A stretch of DNA of 64,000 bases from Streptomyces sp. ML-6 (GTDB taxonomy: Bacteria; Actinomycetota; Actinomycetes; Streptomycetales; Streptomycetaceae). This document shows positions 48,755 to 60,596 of this stretch, piece by piece. The stretch lies in the NCBI RefSeq assembly GCF_030116705.1, contig NZ_JAOTIK010000001.1, forward strand, positions 5,732,501 through 5,796,500, given 5' to 3'. Every line of letters begins with the position of its first letter. The first letter of the stretch is position 1. The translations under genes and the position numbers were made by a program. The notes under the pieces are model-generated. The model saw nothing but the letters and a program-made list of their open reading frames with translations, ran no database searches and was not told the origin of the DNA.

Positions 48755-49444
48755 ATGCCCACTCATGTCATCACCGGCGCCGGTTCCGGCATCGGCGCAG
48801 CCGTGGCCCGTCGACTCCTGGAGCGCGGCGACGAGACCGTGCTGCTGGCCAGGGACGCGGCCCGCGCCAAGGAACTGGCCGCGCTCCACCCCGGGGCCCG
48901 CACGCTCGTCGGCGACCTCTCCAACCCGGACCGGCTGTCCTGGGCCTTCGCCCAGCAGGCGATGCCGGAGCGGATCGACTCGCTGCTGCACGTCGCGGGG
49001 GTCGTGGAACTCGGCAGGGTCGGCGACCTCACCCCCAAGGCGTGGCACTTCCAGCTCAACACCAACCTGGTCGCGCCCGCCGAGCTGACCCGCCTCCTCC
49101 TGCCCCAACTGCGCGTCTCCCAGGGGCACGTGCTCTTCGTGAACTCCGGCGCGGGCCTCGTGGCGCACGCCGAGTGGAGCGCGTACGCCGCGAGCAAGCA
49201 CGGCCTGAAGGCACTCGCCGACTCGCTGCGCCACGAGGAGCACGAGCACGGCGTCCGGGTGACCTCCGTCTACCCGGGGCGCACTGCCAGCCCCATGCAG
49301 GCCAAGGTCCACCAGCAGGAGGGCAAGGAGTACGACGCCTCCCGCTGGATCGACCCGGAGTCGGTGGCCACCACCATCCTGATGGCCCTCGACCTGCCGC
49401 GTGACGCCGAGGTCAACGACCTGACGGTGCGCCCCGGCCGCTGA
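48755..49444 (+). CDS. Short-chain dehydrogenase/reductase
   Basis: Protein of 229 residues with the nucleotide-binding GAGSGIGAA at residues 8-16, Ser in VNSGAG and the YxxxK pair in YAASKHG. The Asn-Ala-Gly motif appears as HVAGVVE. The ATG at 48755 follows GATCATGAGGAA. The substrate is unknown. Confidence 0.88.
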   Translation: MPTHVITGAGSGIGAAVARRLLERGDETVLLARDAARAKELAALHPGARTLVGDLSNPDRLSWAFAQQAMPERIDSLLHVAGVVELGRVGDLTPKAWHFQLNTNLVAPAELTRLLLPQLRVSQGHVLFVNSGAGLVAHAEWSAYAASKHGLKALADSLRHEEHEHGVRVTSVYPGRTASPMQAKVHQQEGKEYDASRWIDPESVATTILMALDLPRDAEVNDLTVRPGR

Positions 49445-49486
49445 CCGGAACCCGGGACCTCCGAAACACGCCCTAGGCTTCCCCCT

Positions 49487-50512
49487 GTGAGCGAGAAGAA
49501 CGAGTTGAGGGGTTGCCCGGCCACCGGGATCGGATCCATGCCCGGGGGAGACGCCCGGGAGGCGGCGAAGACCGTCACCGGTTCCTTCGCGGGCGGCGAG
49601 GGCCTGCCGTACCTGGCGGAACTGCCCGCCCGCGGCCCCGGGGCGGACATGATCGGGCGGACCGTCGGGCTGCTCGTCGAACTGTACGGCCACGTCGAGC
49701 CCAGCGGCTGGCGGATCAGCGACCGGCCCGGTCGCGACACCCGCCGCGCCCGGTCCTGGCTCGGCGAGGACCTGGACGCCCTGGAGGAGTTCACCCAGGG
49801 GTACGAGGGACCGCTCAAGGTCCAGGCCGTCGGCCCCTGGACGCTGGCCGCCGCCCTGGAACGCCGGGGCGGCGAGGCCGTCCTCGGCGACCCCGGGGCC
49901 TGCCGCGACCTGGCGGCCTCGCTGGCGGAGGGGCTGCGCGCCCACCTCGCGGAGGTACGGCGCAGGGTGCCCGGCGCCCAGGTGGTCCTCCAGCTCGACG
50001 AACCGTCGCTGACCGCCGTGCTGCGCGGACAGGTCAGGACGGCGAGCGGCTACCGCACCCACCGGGCCGTGGACCGCCAGATCGTGGAGGGCACCCTGCG
50101 CGACGTCCTGGGGGCGGCCGGGGACGGGGCGACGCTCGTCCACACCTGCGCCCCCGGCGTACCGTTCGCGCTGCTGCGCCGGGCCGGGGCCGACGGCATC
50201 TCGTTCGACCTCGCGCTGCTCACCGAGCGTGAGGAGGAGGCGATCGGCGAGGCCGTCGAGGGCGGCACCCGGCTCCTCCTCGGGGTGGTGCCGGGCACGG
50301 ACCCGGCCTCGGGCGGATTGTCGGACCCGGGCGGTAGCGTCATGGGTGTCAGGACGCTGTGGCGCAGGCTGGGGCTGAATCCGGGGACCCTGTCGGAGTC
50401 CGTGGTCATCACCCCGTCGTGCGGGCTCGCGGGTGCCTCGCCCGCGTACGCGCGCGCCGTGCTCGCCCACTGCGTCCGGGCCGCGAGATCCCTCGCGGAC
50501 AACCCTGAGTAA
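49487..50512 (+). CDS. Methionine synthase II-like (cobalamin-independent, MetE C-terminal family)
   Basis: Protein of 341 residues, a single TIM-barrel half of MetE. Zinc-ligand candidates are His and Cys in LVHTCAPG and Cys in TPSCGLAG. The full MetE N-terminal half is missing, as in the short archaeal/actinobacterial form, so the methyl donor is unclear. The GTG at 49487 begins MSEKNELRG. It lies 30 bases before ligA. Confidence 0.85.
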   Translation: MSEKNELRGCPATGIGSMPGGDAREAAKTVTGSFAGGEGLPYLAELPARGPGADMIGRTVGLLVELYGHVEPSGWRISDRPGRDTRRARSWLGEDLDALEEFTQGYEGPLKVQAVGPWTLAAALERRGGEAVLGDPGACRDLAASLAEGLRAHLAEVRRRVPGAQVVLQLDEPSLTAVLRGQVRTASGYRTHRAVDRQIVEGTLRDVLGAAGDGATLVHTCAPGVPFALLRRAGADGISFDLALLTEREEEAIGEAVEGGTRLLLGVVPGTDPASGGLSDPGGSVMGVRTLWRRLGLNPGTLSESVVITPSCGLAGASPAYARAVLAHCVRAARSLADNPE

Positions 50513-52735
<2,223 letters not shown>

Positions 52736-53053
52736 CCGGCGGAGGCCGGACAGGCCGGGCGGAGGGGGAACAGGCCGCACGAACAGAAGGGTGAACAAGG
52801 GGCGTCTCGCCATCAATCTGGACAAGCAGGTCGCCCTGGGGGTGGGTTCACCCGATCGGCGCATACCAGATGTTGACGGATGGTCGGTTCGCATTCGGGC
52901 AACAGCGTCCGAGCGCTGCCCGTAGGGGCCCTTCCCGGCCTACTGTTGAGACGTACACCTGCCGTGTTCGGCCGCGGGGTGGGAAACCGGGCAGCGCGGC
53001 ATGGAGCGGAACCATCGGGTGACATCGGCACCGCCGGCTGTGAGAGGGACGGA
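52736..53053. other. ligA-rmdB intergenic region
   Basis: These 318 bases separate the ligA stop from the c-di-GMP gene. Both flanks read the same way. Scattered TTGACG (near 52873) and TACTGT words are the only promoter-like pieces. I see no convincing pair and no terminator. Confidence 0.35.
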
Positions 53054-55213
53054 ATGAAACCGACCGAGAGCGCCGCACCGGTGTCGCGGCTGCAAGGTTT
53101 CGTCGGCCTCACGCCGAAAGTGGGGGCCGTCTTCGTGGTGATCGCCGTCGCCCAGCTCGCGACCGGTTTCTACCGGACCGTGAGCGAGGGGCGCGCGCTC
53201 TTCCCCGACGGCGAGCCCGGCTGGGCGCTCGCCGTCCTGACCGGGATCATCGTCGGCCACCTGGTCGCGCTCGGCCGCGACCGCTGGTGGGGAGGGACCG
53301 GCTCCGGCGCCGCGCTCACCCTGGCCGTGCTGCTGCTCTACGGCTGGGTGCCCGCCGGGCTGGTCAGCCTGATCGTCGTCGTCCTGGTCGGCGTCGCCCG
53401 CAGACACCGCTGGTGGCAAGGGCTGCTGCACGGCGCCGTCGACATCCTCGGCATCGGCGCGGCCGCCCTGGTGCTCGCCGCGTTCGGCGAGGCGCAGACC
53501 GTCGAGTCGCCCTGGCAGCCACTCGACTGGGGCATCGCCGCGGTACCGGAAGTACTCCTGGCCGCCTCCACCTATCTTCTGGTGACCCGGGTCCTGCTGT
53601 GGTACGCGAGGACACCCCAGGGCGGCGGGCTGCCGACCATCGCCCGCAGCACCCTGCTGCGCCAGGGGCTCGTCGCCCTCGCCCTGTTCGGCATCGCGCC
53701 GCTGATCTGCGTCGTCGCGATGGCCACCCCCCTGCTCCTGCCGCTCTTCGCGGTCCCGCTGATCGCCCTGGACTCCGCGCTCTGGATCGCCCGGGCCCGG
53801 GCCGAGGAACAACTGCGCGACCCCCTGACCGGCCTGCCCAACCGGCAGTGGCTGCTGGAACGCACCTGGACGGCGCTGGAGGACGCCGAGTCCACCGGCA
53901 CCAGATCCGCCCTCGTCCTGATCGACCTCGACCGCTTCCGCGCGGTCAACGACACTCTCGGCCATCTGGCGGGGGACCGGCTGCTGCTGCAGATAGCCGA
54001 ACGGCTGAGACTCGCGCTGCCCCGGGGGGCGGAGGCCGCCCGGCTCGGCGGCGACGAGTTCGCCGTGCTCCTGCCCACCGCGGACTCCATCACCAGCGCC
54101 CAGCGGGTCGCCCGCCACCTGGTCGCCGAGCTGTCCTCCCCGCTGGACCTGGACGGCCTGACCCTGGTGCTGGAGGCCAGCGCCGGGGTGGCCGTCCACC
54201 CGGACCACGCACTGGACGCCGAGGGGCTGCTCAGACGCGCGGACGTGGCGATGTACCAGGCCAAGCGCGACCGTACGGGTGTCGAGGTGTACGAGTCCAA
54301 GCGGGACAGCAACACCCCGGACCGGCTCGGACTCCTGGGCGACCTGCGCCGGGCGCTGGACGCGGGCGAGGTCGAGCTGCACTACCAGCCGAAGGTCCGC
54401 TTCGACGGCCAGGTGGCCGGCCTGGAGGCGCTGGTGCGCTGGGTGCACCCGGAGCGCGGGCGGGTCCCCCCGGACGAGTTCATCGCCATCGCCGAGTCGT
54501 CCGGCCTGATGCCGCACCTCACGGAGTACGTGCTGGAGACGGCGCTGGCCCAGGTCGCCCGGTGGCGGGCGCAGGGCCTGTTCGTCCCGGTCGCGGTCAA
54601 CGTCTCCCCGCGCGACGTCCACACCCCCGGTTTCGCGGGCGGTGTCGCGGCTCGGCTCGCCCGGCACGGCGTCCCGGCCGGCGCGCTGCAGCTGGAGATA
54701 ACGGAGCACGTGCTGCTGGAGGACCCGCAGCGCGCCGCCGACACGCTCGCCGGACTGACCGGACACGGCGTGAAGATGTCCCTCGACGACTTCGGCACCG
54801 GCTACTCCTCGCTGGTCCACCTGCGGCGGCTGCCGGTCAGCGAGCTGAAGATCGACCGGTCGTTCGTGGCCCGGCTGGCCGTCGACAACGAGGACGCCGA
54901 GATCGTCCGCTGCACCATCGACCTGGCGCACTCGCTGGGCCTGCTGGTCGTCGCGGAGGGCGTCGAGGACGACGAGACCTGGGAGCGGCTGCGGGACCTG
55001 CGCTGCGACGCGGTGCAGGGGTGGCTGGTCGCCGCGGCGATGCCGCCCCAGGAGACGACGGCCTGGCTCCGGGCGCGGGGAGAGCACGGCTGGCGCCGGC
55101 CCGCCGAGTTGGCCGCTGCGGCCGCGGCCGCCGCCGCAGCCGCCGGTGCGCCCCCGGAGCTGGAACAGCGGCCCTCCGGCCGGGCAATCGACTCCCGCCC
55201 CGCCACGACCTGA
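53054..55213 (+). CDS. rmdB: Membrane GGDEF-EAL c-di-GMP enzyme, RmdB homologue
   Basis: Protein of 719 residues with about six to eight N-terminal membrane segments (residues 20-245), a GGDEF domain (GGDEF at 332-336, catalytic sequence intact) and an EAL domain (Glu458 in [14 protein letters not shown] and ELKIDRSF). It sits right after ligA, as rmdB does in Streptomyces coelicolor. That protein is described as a phosphodiesterase controlling development. The start is ATG 53054 (MKPTESAAP), after GAGAGG. The C-terminus is an alanine-rich tail. Confidence 0.85.
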   Translation: MKPTESAAPVSRLQGFVGLTPKVGAVFVVIAVAQLATGFYRTVSEGRALFPDGEPGWALAVLTGIIVGHLVALGRDRWWGGTGSGAALTLAVLLLYGWVPAGLVSLIVVVLVGVARRHRWWQGLLHGAVDILGIGAAALVLAAFGEAQTVESPWQPLDWGIAAVPEVLLAASTYLLVTRVLLWYARTPQGGGLPTIARSTLLRQGLVALALFGIAPLICVVAMATPLLLPLFAVPLIALDSALWIARARAEEQLRDPLTGLPNRQWLLERTWTALEDAESTGTRSALVLIDLDRFRAVNDTLGHLAGDRLLLQIAERLRLALPRGAEAARLGGDEFAVLLPTADSITSAQRVARHLVAELSSPLDLDGLTLVLEASAGVAVHPDHALDAEGLLRRADVAMYQAKRDRTGVEVYESKRDSNTPDRLGLLGDLRRALDAGEVELHYQPKVRFDGQVAGLEALVRWVHPERGRVPPDEFIAIAESSGLMPHLTEYVLETALAQVARWRAQGLFVPVAVNVSPRDVHTPGFAGGVAARLARHGVPAGALQLEITEHVLLEDPQRAADTLAGLTGHGVKMSLDDFGTGYSSLVHLRRLPVSELKIDRSFVARLAVDNEDAEIVRCTIDLAHSLGLLVVAEGVEDDETWERLRDLRCDAVQGWLVAAAMPPQETTAWLRARGEHGWRRPAELAAAAAAAAAAAGAPPELEQRPSGRAIDSRPATT

Positions 55214-55266
55214 GGCCGTGCCCCGGCTCGCCCCGCCCGGTCCCGCCCCGCTCGGTCCCGCGCGGC

Positions 55267-55285
55267 GGGCCGGGCCGGGCCGGGG
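55267..55285 (+). repeat. G-quadruplex-forming motif upstream of gatC
   Basis: Four G runs (three GGG and one GGGG) are separated by two C each, a textbook G3+N2 quadruplex sequence. The region to about 55405 continues with G-rich runs. Confidence 0.8.
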
Positions 55286-55508
55286 CACGAGGGCGGGCCG
55301 GGACGCGGCGGGGCGGGGCGGCCGGATGCGGCGGGCCGGGGCACGGTGGGCGGGCCGGGGCGGCCGGGCGCGGCAGGCCGGGTGGCCAGGTGCAGGGGGC
55401 CGGGGAAATCCTGGTCCGATCAGGGTGTTCGCCCGGGTGGCGGGAGCGGCGGCGGGCTACCCCATAGGATTGGGCCAAAACCACACACCAACCCCTGAGG
55501 ATCGCTGC

Positions 55509-55805
55509 ATGCCTGGCATCACGCGCGAGGAGGTCGCCCACCTCGCCCGGCTGGCGCGTCTGGAGCTGAAGGGCGAAGAGCTCGATCACTTCGCCGGACA
55601 GCTCGACGACATCATCGGCGCGGTCGCCCGCGTCTCCGAGGTCGCCGACCAAGACGTACCGCCGACCTCCCACCCGCTGCCGCTGACCAACGTCATGCGC
55701 GCGGACGAGGTCCGTCCGTCGCTCACCCCCGAGCAGGCGCTCTCCGGCGCCCCGGCCCAGGAGCAGCAGCGTTTCAAGGTGCCGCAGATCCTGGGGGAGG
55801 ACTAA
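55509..55805 (+). CDS. gatC: Glutamyl/aspartyl-tRNA amidotransferase subunit C
   Basis: Small subunit of 98 residues, starting [20 protein letters not shown] with the paired helices and PTSHPLPL tail typical of GatC. It helps GatA and GatB convert misacylated Glu-tRNA-Gln and Asp-tRNA-Asn. The ATG at 55509 follows GAGGATCGCTGC. It precedes gatA by 5 bases. Confidence 0.93.
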   Translation: MPGITREEVAHLARLARLELKGEELDHFAGQLDDIIGAVARVSEVADQDVPPTSHPLPLTNVMRADEVRPSLTPEQALSGAPAQEQQRFKVPQILGED

Positions 55806-55810
55806 CAGCC

Positions 55811-57313
55811 ATGACGGACCACAGCACCATCATCAAGCTCACCGCCGCCGAGATCGCCGCGCGGATCGCCTCCGGCGAGCTGACGGCCGTCCAGGTCACC
55901 GAGGCCCACCTGGCCCGGATCGACGCGGTCGACGAGAAGGTCCACGCCTTCCTGCACGTCGACCGCGAGGGCGCCCTCGCGCAGGCCCGCGCCGTCGACG
56001 CGAAGAAGGCGGCCGGCGAGAAGCTCGGCCCGCTGGCCGGCGTCCCGCTCGCGCTGAAGGACATCTTCACCACGAAGGACATGCCGACCACCGTCGGCTC
56101 CAAGATCCTCGAGGGCTGGATCCCGCCGTACGACGCGACCCTCACCCAGAAGCTGAAGGCCGCCGACGTCGTCATCCTCGGCAAGACCAACATGGACGAG
56201 TTCGCCATGGGGTCCTCCACCGAGAACAGCGCCTACGGCCCGACCGGCAACCCGTGGGACCTCACCCGCATCCCCGGCGGCTCCGGCGGCGGCTCCTCGG
56301 CCGCCCTCGCCTCGTACGAGGCCCCGCTCGCCATCGGCACGGACACCGGCGGCTCCATCCGCCAGCCCGCCGCCGTCACCGGCACCGTCGGCGTCAAGCC
56401 CACCTACGGCGGCGTCTCCCGCTACGGCATGGTGGCGTTCTCCAGCTCCCTGGACCAGGGCGGGCCCTGCGCCCGTACCGTCCTGGACGCGGCCCTGCTG
56501 CACGAGGCGATCGCCGGGCACGACCCGATGGACTCCACGTCCATCGACGCCCCGGTCCCGCCGGTCGTCGAGGCCGCCCGCAACGGCAGCGTCGAGGGCA
56601 TGCGCGTCGGCGTCGTCAAGCAGTTCGCCGGCGAGGGCTACCAGGCCGGTGTCGTCCAGCGCTTCAACGAGTCGGTCGAGCTGCTGAAGTCGCTCGGCGC
56701 CACGATCGTCGAGCTGGACTGCCCGTCCTTCGACCTGGCCCTGTCGGCGTACTACCTGATCGCGCCGTCCGAGTGTTCCTCCAACCTGGCCCGCTTCGAC
56801 GCCATGCGCTACGGCCTGCGGGTCGGCGACGACGGCACGAAGTCCGCCGAGGAGGTCACCGCGCTCACCCGCGAGGCCGGCTTCGGCGACGAGGTCAAGC
56901 GCCGCGTCATCCTCGGCACGTACGCCCTCAGCTCCGGCTACTACGACGCGTACTACGGTTCGGCGCAGAAGGTCCGCACCCTCATCACCCGGGAGTTCGA
57001 GAAGGCCTTCGAACAGGTGGACGTCATCGTCTCCCCGACGACGCCCACCACCGCCTTCCCGATCGGCGAGCGCGCCGACGACCCGATGGCGATGTACCTC
57101 GCGGACCTGTGCACCATCCCGACCAACCTCGCGGGCAACGCCGCCATGTCGCTGCCCTGCGGCCTGGCCCCCGAGGACGGGCTGCCGGTCGGACTGCAGA
57201 TCATCGCCCCCGCCATGAAGGACGACCGGCTGTACAAGGTCGGAGCCGCCGTCGAGGCCGCCTTCGTGAAAAAGTGGGGACACCCGCTGCTGGAGGAGGC
57301 TCCGTCACTGTGA
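55811..57313 (+). CDS. gatA: Glutamyl/aspartyl-tRNA amidotransferase subunit A
   Basis: Amidase of 500 residues that releases ammonia from glutamine. The Ser-cisSer-Lys triad is Lys83 (LALKDIF), Ser158 ([10 protein letters not shown]) and Ser182 (DTGGSIRQP). It is complete and normal in length. The ATG at 55811 follows AGGACTAACAGCC. Its stop overlaps the next small gene by GTGA. Confidence 0.96.
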   Translation: MTDHSTIIKLTAAEIAARIASGELTAVQVTEAHLARIDAVDEKVHAFLHVDREGALAQARAVDAKKAAGEKLGPLAGVPLALKDIFTTKDMPTTVGSKILEGWIPPYDATLTQKLKAADVVILGKTNMDEFAMGSSTENSAYGPTGNPWDLTRIPGGSGGGSSAALASYEAPLAIGTDTGGSIRQPAAVTGTVGVKPTYGGVSRYGMVAFSSSLDQGGPCARTVLDAALLHEAIAGHDPMDSTSIDAPVPPVVEAARNGSVEGMRVGVVKQFAGEGYQAGVVQRFNESVELLKSLGATIVELDCPSFDLALSAYYLIAPSECSSNLARFDAMRYGLRVGDDGTKSAEEVTALTREAGFGDEVKRRVILGTYALSSGYYDAYYGSAQKVRTLITREFEKAFEQVDVIVSPTTPTTAFPIGERADDPMAMYLADLCTIPTNLAGNAAMSLPCGLAPEDGLPVGLQIIAPAMKDDRLYKVGAAVEAAFVKKWGHPLLEEAPSL

Positions 57314-57549
57314 GTGCACTGACCAAGGCCAAGGGCTTCAAGAAGTCCAAGACCGGTACCTACCTGTCCATCGGCACCACCGCCTTCGGGGCGGTCAGCG
57401 TGCTCAAGCAGGCCCGGAAGGCGCGTGCCGAGCACGACACGCTCCGACTGGTCGACGCCGTTGTCTCCGCCGCCGCCATCGCCACCGGCGTCGCCCTGCT
57501 GCTGCGCGAGCTCAAGCGCATCGGCGACGACGACGTACTGCTGGGCTGA
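57310..57549 (+). CDS. Small predicted membrane protein between gatA and gatB
   Basis: Protein of 79 residues starting [16 protein letters not shown]. One or two hydrophobic segments ([16 protein letters not shown] and [19 protein letters not shown]) are separated by a basic stretch. The GTG at 57310 overlaps the gatA stop as GTGA, so it is translationally coupled, and gatB starts 15 bases after its stop. No family is recognised. Its coupling to the tRNA amidotransferase genes argues that it is a real gene. Confidence 0.75.
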   Translation: MSALTKAKGFKKSKTGTYLSIGTTAFGAVSVLKQARKARAEHDTLRLVDAVVSAAAIATGVALLLRELKRIGDDDVLLG

Positions 57550-57564
57550 GAGGGAAGTTTCACC

Positions 57565-59073
57565 GTGACTGTCACCGACCTGGTGTCGTACGAGGACGCG
57601 CTCGCGTCCTACGACCCCGTCATGGGCCTGGAGGTCCATGTCGAGCTCGGCACCAAGACCAAGATGTTCTGCGGCTGCTCCACCGAGCTCAAGCAGGACG
57701 CCAACTCCCAGACCTGCCCGGTCTGCCTCGGCCTGCCCGGCGCCCTCCCGGTCGTCAACGAGATCGGCGTCGAGTCCGCCATCAAGATCGGCCTCGCGCT
57801 GAACTGCGAGATCGCCGAGTGGTGCCGCTTCGCCCGGAAGAACTACTTCTATCCGGACATGCCGAAGAACTTCCAGACCTCCCAGTACGACGAGCCGATC
57901 GCCTACAACGGCTACCTGGACGTCCAGCTGGAGGACGGGGAGGTCTTCCGGGTCCACATCGAGCGCGCCCACATGGAGGAGGACACCGGCAAGTCGACCC
58001 ACGTCGGCGGCGCCACCGGCCGCATCCACGGCGCGTCCCACTCCCTGCTCGACTACAACCGCGCGGGCATCCCGCTCATCGAGATCGTCACCAAGCCGAT
58101 CGAGGGCGCGGGCGCCCGCGCCCCCGAGGTCGCCAAGGCGTACGTCGCCGAGCTCCGCGAGCTCATCAAGGCGCTCGGCGTCTCCGAGGCCCGGATGGAG
58201 ATGGGCCAGATGCGCTGCGACGTCAACCTGTCGCTGCGCCCGCACGGCACCGAGACGTTCGGTACGCGCTCCGAGACGAAGAACGTGAACTCGCTGCGTT
58301 CCGTCGAGCGCGCCGTCCGCTTCGAGATGCAGCGCCACGCCGCGGTGCTGTCCTCCGGCGGCACGGTCGTGCAGGAGACCCGGCACTTCCACGAGGAGGA
58401 CGGCTCCACCACATCCGGCCGTATCAAGGACAACGCCGAGGACTACCGCTACTTCCCCGAGCCCGACCTGGTGCCGGTCGCCCCGGCCCGCGAGTGGGTC
58501 GAGGAGCTCCGCAAGGGGCTGCCCGAGCTGCCCCGGCTGCGCCGCAACCGGCTCAAGGAGGAGTGGGGCGTCTCCGAGCACGACATGCAGTCCATCCTCA
58601 ACGCCGGCGCGGTTGACCTGATCGTCGCCACGACCGACGCGGGCGCCCCCTCGGACCAGGCCCGCAAGTGGTGGATGGGCGAGCTGGCCCGCAACGCCAA
58701 CGAGACCGGCCGCGGCCTCGACGAGCTGCCCATCACCCCGGCGCAGGTCGCCAGAGTGGCCGAGCTCGTCGCCTCGGGCGACCTCAACGACAAGCTGGCC
58801 CGCCAGGTCATCGAGGGCGTCCTCGCGGGCGAGGGCGACCCGGACACCGTCGTCGAGAAGCGCGGCCTGAAGGTCGTCTCCGACGAGGGCGCGCTGTCCG
58901 CGGCCGTGGACGAGGCCATCGCCGCCAACGCGGCCATCGCGGACAAGATCCGCGGCGGCAAGGTCGCGGCGGCGGGCGCGCTCGTCGGCGCGGTCATGAA
59001 GGCCACCCGCGGCCAGGCGGACGCGGCCCGCGTGCGCGAGCTGATCCTGGAGAAGCTCGGCGTCGAGGGCTGA
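57565..59073 (+). CDS. gatB: Glutamyl/aspartyl-tRNA amidotransferase subunit B
   Basis: Protein of 502 residues that binds and phosphorylates the tRNA-linked amino acid. Zinc-like Cys pairs are near residues 35-55 (MFCGCST and CPVCLG), and the kinase core [10 protein letters not shown] and [15 protein letters not shown] is visible. The YqeY-like C-terminal domain is intact. The GTG at 57565 follows GAGGGAAG. It completes gatC-gatA-x-gatB. Confidence 0.96.
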   Translation: MTVTDLVSYEDALASYDPVMGLEVHVELGTKTKMFCGCSTELKQDANSQTCPVCLGLPGALPVVNEIGVESAIKIGLALNCEIAEWCRFARKNYFYPDMPKNFQTSQYDEPIAYNGYLDVQLEDGEVFRVHIERAHMEEDTGKSTHVGGATGRIHGASHSLLDYNRAGIPLIEIVTKPIEGAGARAPEVAKAYVAELRELIKALGVSEARMEMGQMRCDVNLSLRPHGTETFGTRSETKNVNSLRSVERAVRFEMQRHAAVLSSGGTVVQETRHFHEEDGSTTSGRIKDNAEDYRYFPEPDLVPVAPAREWVEELRKGLPELPRLRRNRLKEEWGVSEHDMQSILNAGAVDLIVATTDAGAPSDQARKWWMGELARNANETGRGLDELPITPAQVARVAELVASGDLNDKLARQVIEGVLAGEGDPDTVVEKRGLKVVSDEGALSAAVDEAIAANAAIADKIRGGKVAAAGALVGAVMKATRGQADAARVRELILEKLGVEG

Positions 59074-59131
59074 TCCGCCCGCGCCCCGGCCGTCCCGCAC
59101 GGCCGGGGAAGCCGTGAATCACGTCCCCGGA

Positions 59132-59166
59132 GGGGCGGTGCACACCGATCACCGGTGCACCGCCCC
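59132..59166 (+). terminator. Terminator of the gat operon
   Basis: Perfect 12-bp arms at 59132-59143 and 59155-59166 around an 11-base loop, about 60 bases after gatB. Confidence 0.8.
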
Positions 59167-59189
59167 TTCACCTGTGTCCGGAGAGCCCG

Positions 59190-60449
59190 TTGAACACCGT
59201 CATGACCGAGACCGTCTCCGTCGCCCTCCTGCTCGGCGTGCTGGCCTTCGCCGTACTGCGCCCGCGGGGGCTGCCGGAAGCGACCGCCGCCGTACCCGCC
59301 GCCGTGCTGGTCGTCGTGGCCGGTGCGGTTCCGTGGCCGGAGGCCCGCGCCCAGGTGGACAGCCTGCTCCCGGTCGTCGGGTTCCTCGCGGCGATCCTGG
59401 TGCTGGCGCAGCTCTGCGCGGACGAGGGGCTGTTCAAGGCCGCCGGCGACCTGGTCGCGCGCGCCTGCCGGGGACGGACCGGCCCCCTCCTCGGCGGGGT
59501 CTTCTTCGTCGCCTCCGCGATCACCGCCGTGCTCAGCCTGGACGCGACCGTCGTCCTGCTGACCCCGGTCGTCCTCGCCACCGCCGCCCGGGTGGGCGCC
59601 CGCCCCCGCCCGTACGTCCACGCCTGCGCGCACCTCGCCAACTCGGCGTCCCTGCTGCTGCCGGTCTCCAACCTCACGAACCTGCTGGCGTTCACCGCGA
59701 GCGGCCTCTCCTTCACCCGGTTCGCCGCGCTGATGACCCTGCCGTGGCTGGCCGCGATCGCCGTCGAGTACGCCGTCCTGCGCCGGTTCTTCGCCACCGA
59801 CCTGGCCGCGGGCGCGCACCCGCCGGAACCGGAGGAGGCCCGCCCGGCCGTCCCCGTCTTCACGCTCGTCGTCCTCGCCCTCACCCTGGGCGGATTCGTC
59901 ATCACCTCGTTCGCGGGCGCGGAACCGCTGTGGGCGGCGCTGGCGGGCGCCGGGGTGCTGGCGGTCCGCGCACTGGCCAGGCGCGACACCACCGTCAGCA
60001 GAATCGTTCGCTCAGCCCACCCGCTGTTCTGCCTGTTCGTCCTCGCGCTGGGCGTCGTGGTCCGGGCGGTGGTGGACAACGGCCTGGGCGCCGGGATCGA
60101 CGCGTTCCTGCCGGACGGCTCCTCGCTGCCCGAACTGCTGGCGGTGGCCGCGGTGGCGGCCGTCCTCGCCAACCTGATCAACAACCTGCCCGCGATACTC
60201 GCCCTGCTCCCGGTCGTCGCGGCGGCGGGGCCCGGACCGCTGCTCGCCGCCCTGATCGGCGTGAACCTCGGCCCGAACCTCACCTACGTCGGCTCGCTCG
60301 CCACCCTGCTCTGGCGCCGCATCCTGCACGCCCACGGCACCCCGCCCGAGCTCGGCGACTTCACCCGGCTCGGGCTGCTGACCGTACCGGCGACCCTGGG
60401 CGCGTCGACGGTGGCGCTGTGGGGCGCGCTGCAACTGATCGGGGTGTGA
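59190..60449 (+). CDS. ArsB/SLC13-type permease
   Basis: Protein of 419 residues with about ten to eleven hydrophobic segments. The two pseudo-repeat motifs LPVSNLTNLLAFT and ANLINNLPAILALLP have the (S/N)N-T/P turns of the ArsB/NhaD family, suggesting arsenite or sodium-dependent anion export. The TTG at 59190 is five bases after GGAGAG; the ATG at 59202 is too far from it. No arsR or arsC gene is adjacent, so arsenite is only one possibility. Confidence 0.8.
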   Translation: MNTVMTETVSVALLLGVLAFAVLRPRGLPEATAAVPAAVLVVVAGAVPWPEARAQVDSLLPVVGFLAAILVLAQLCADEGLFKAAGDLVARACRGRTGPLLGGVFFVASAITAVLSLDATVVLLTPVVLATAARVGARPRPYVHACAHLANSASLLLPVSNLTNLLAFTASGLSFTRFAALMTLPWLAAIAVEYAVLRRFFATDLAAGAHPPEPEEARPAVPVFTLVVLALTLGGFVITSFAGAEPLWAALAGAGVLAVRALARRDTTVSRIVRSAHPLFCLFVLALGVVVRAVVDNGLGAGIDAFLPDGSSLPELLAVAAVAAVLANLINNLPAILALLPVVAAAGPGPLLAALIGVNLGPNLTYVGSLATLLWRRILHAHGTPPELGDFTRLGLLTVPATLGASTVALWGALQLIGV

Positions 60450-60596
60450 GGGGCCCCGGCGGGACCGGAGGCGGTCGGGGTTGGACTTCCCGGCCGACCT
60501 GTTGGACGTTCACCACGGAGCCGTACGAAGTCCTTCCCCGCGCCACCGGGCTTGGCTAGCTTCCCGGCTGAACGATCAGGACTCGGGAGGCCCATC

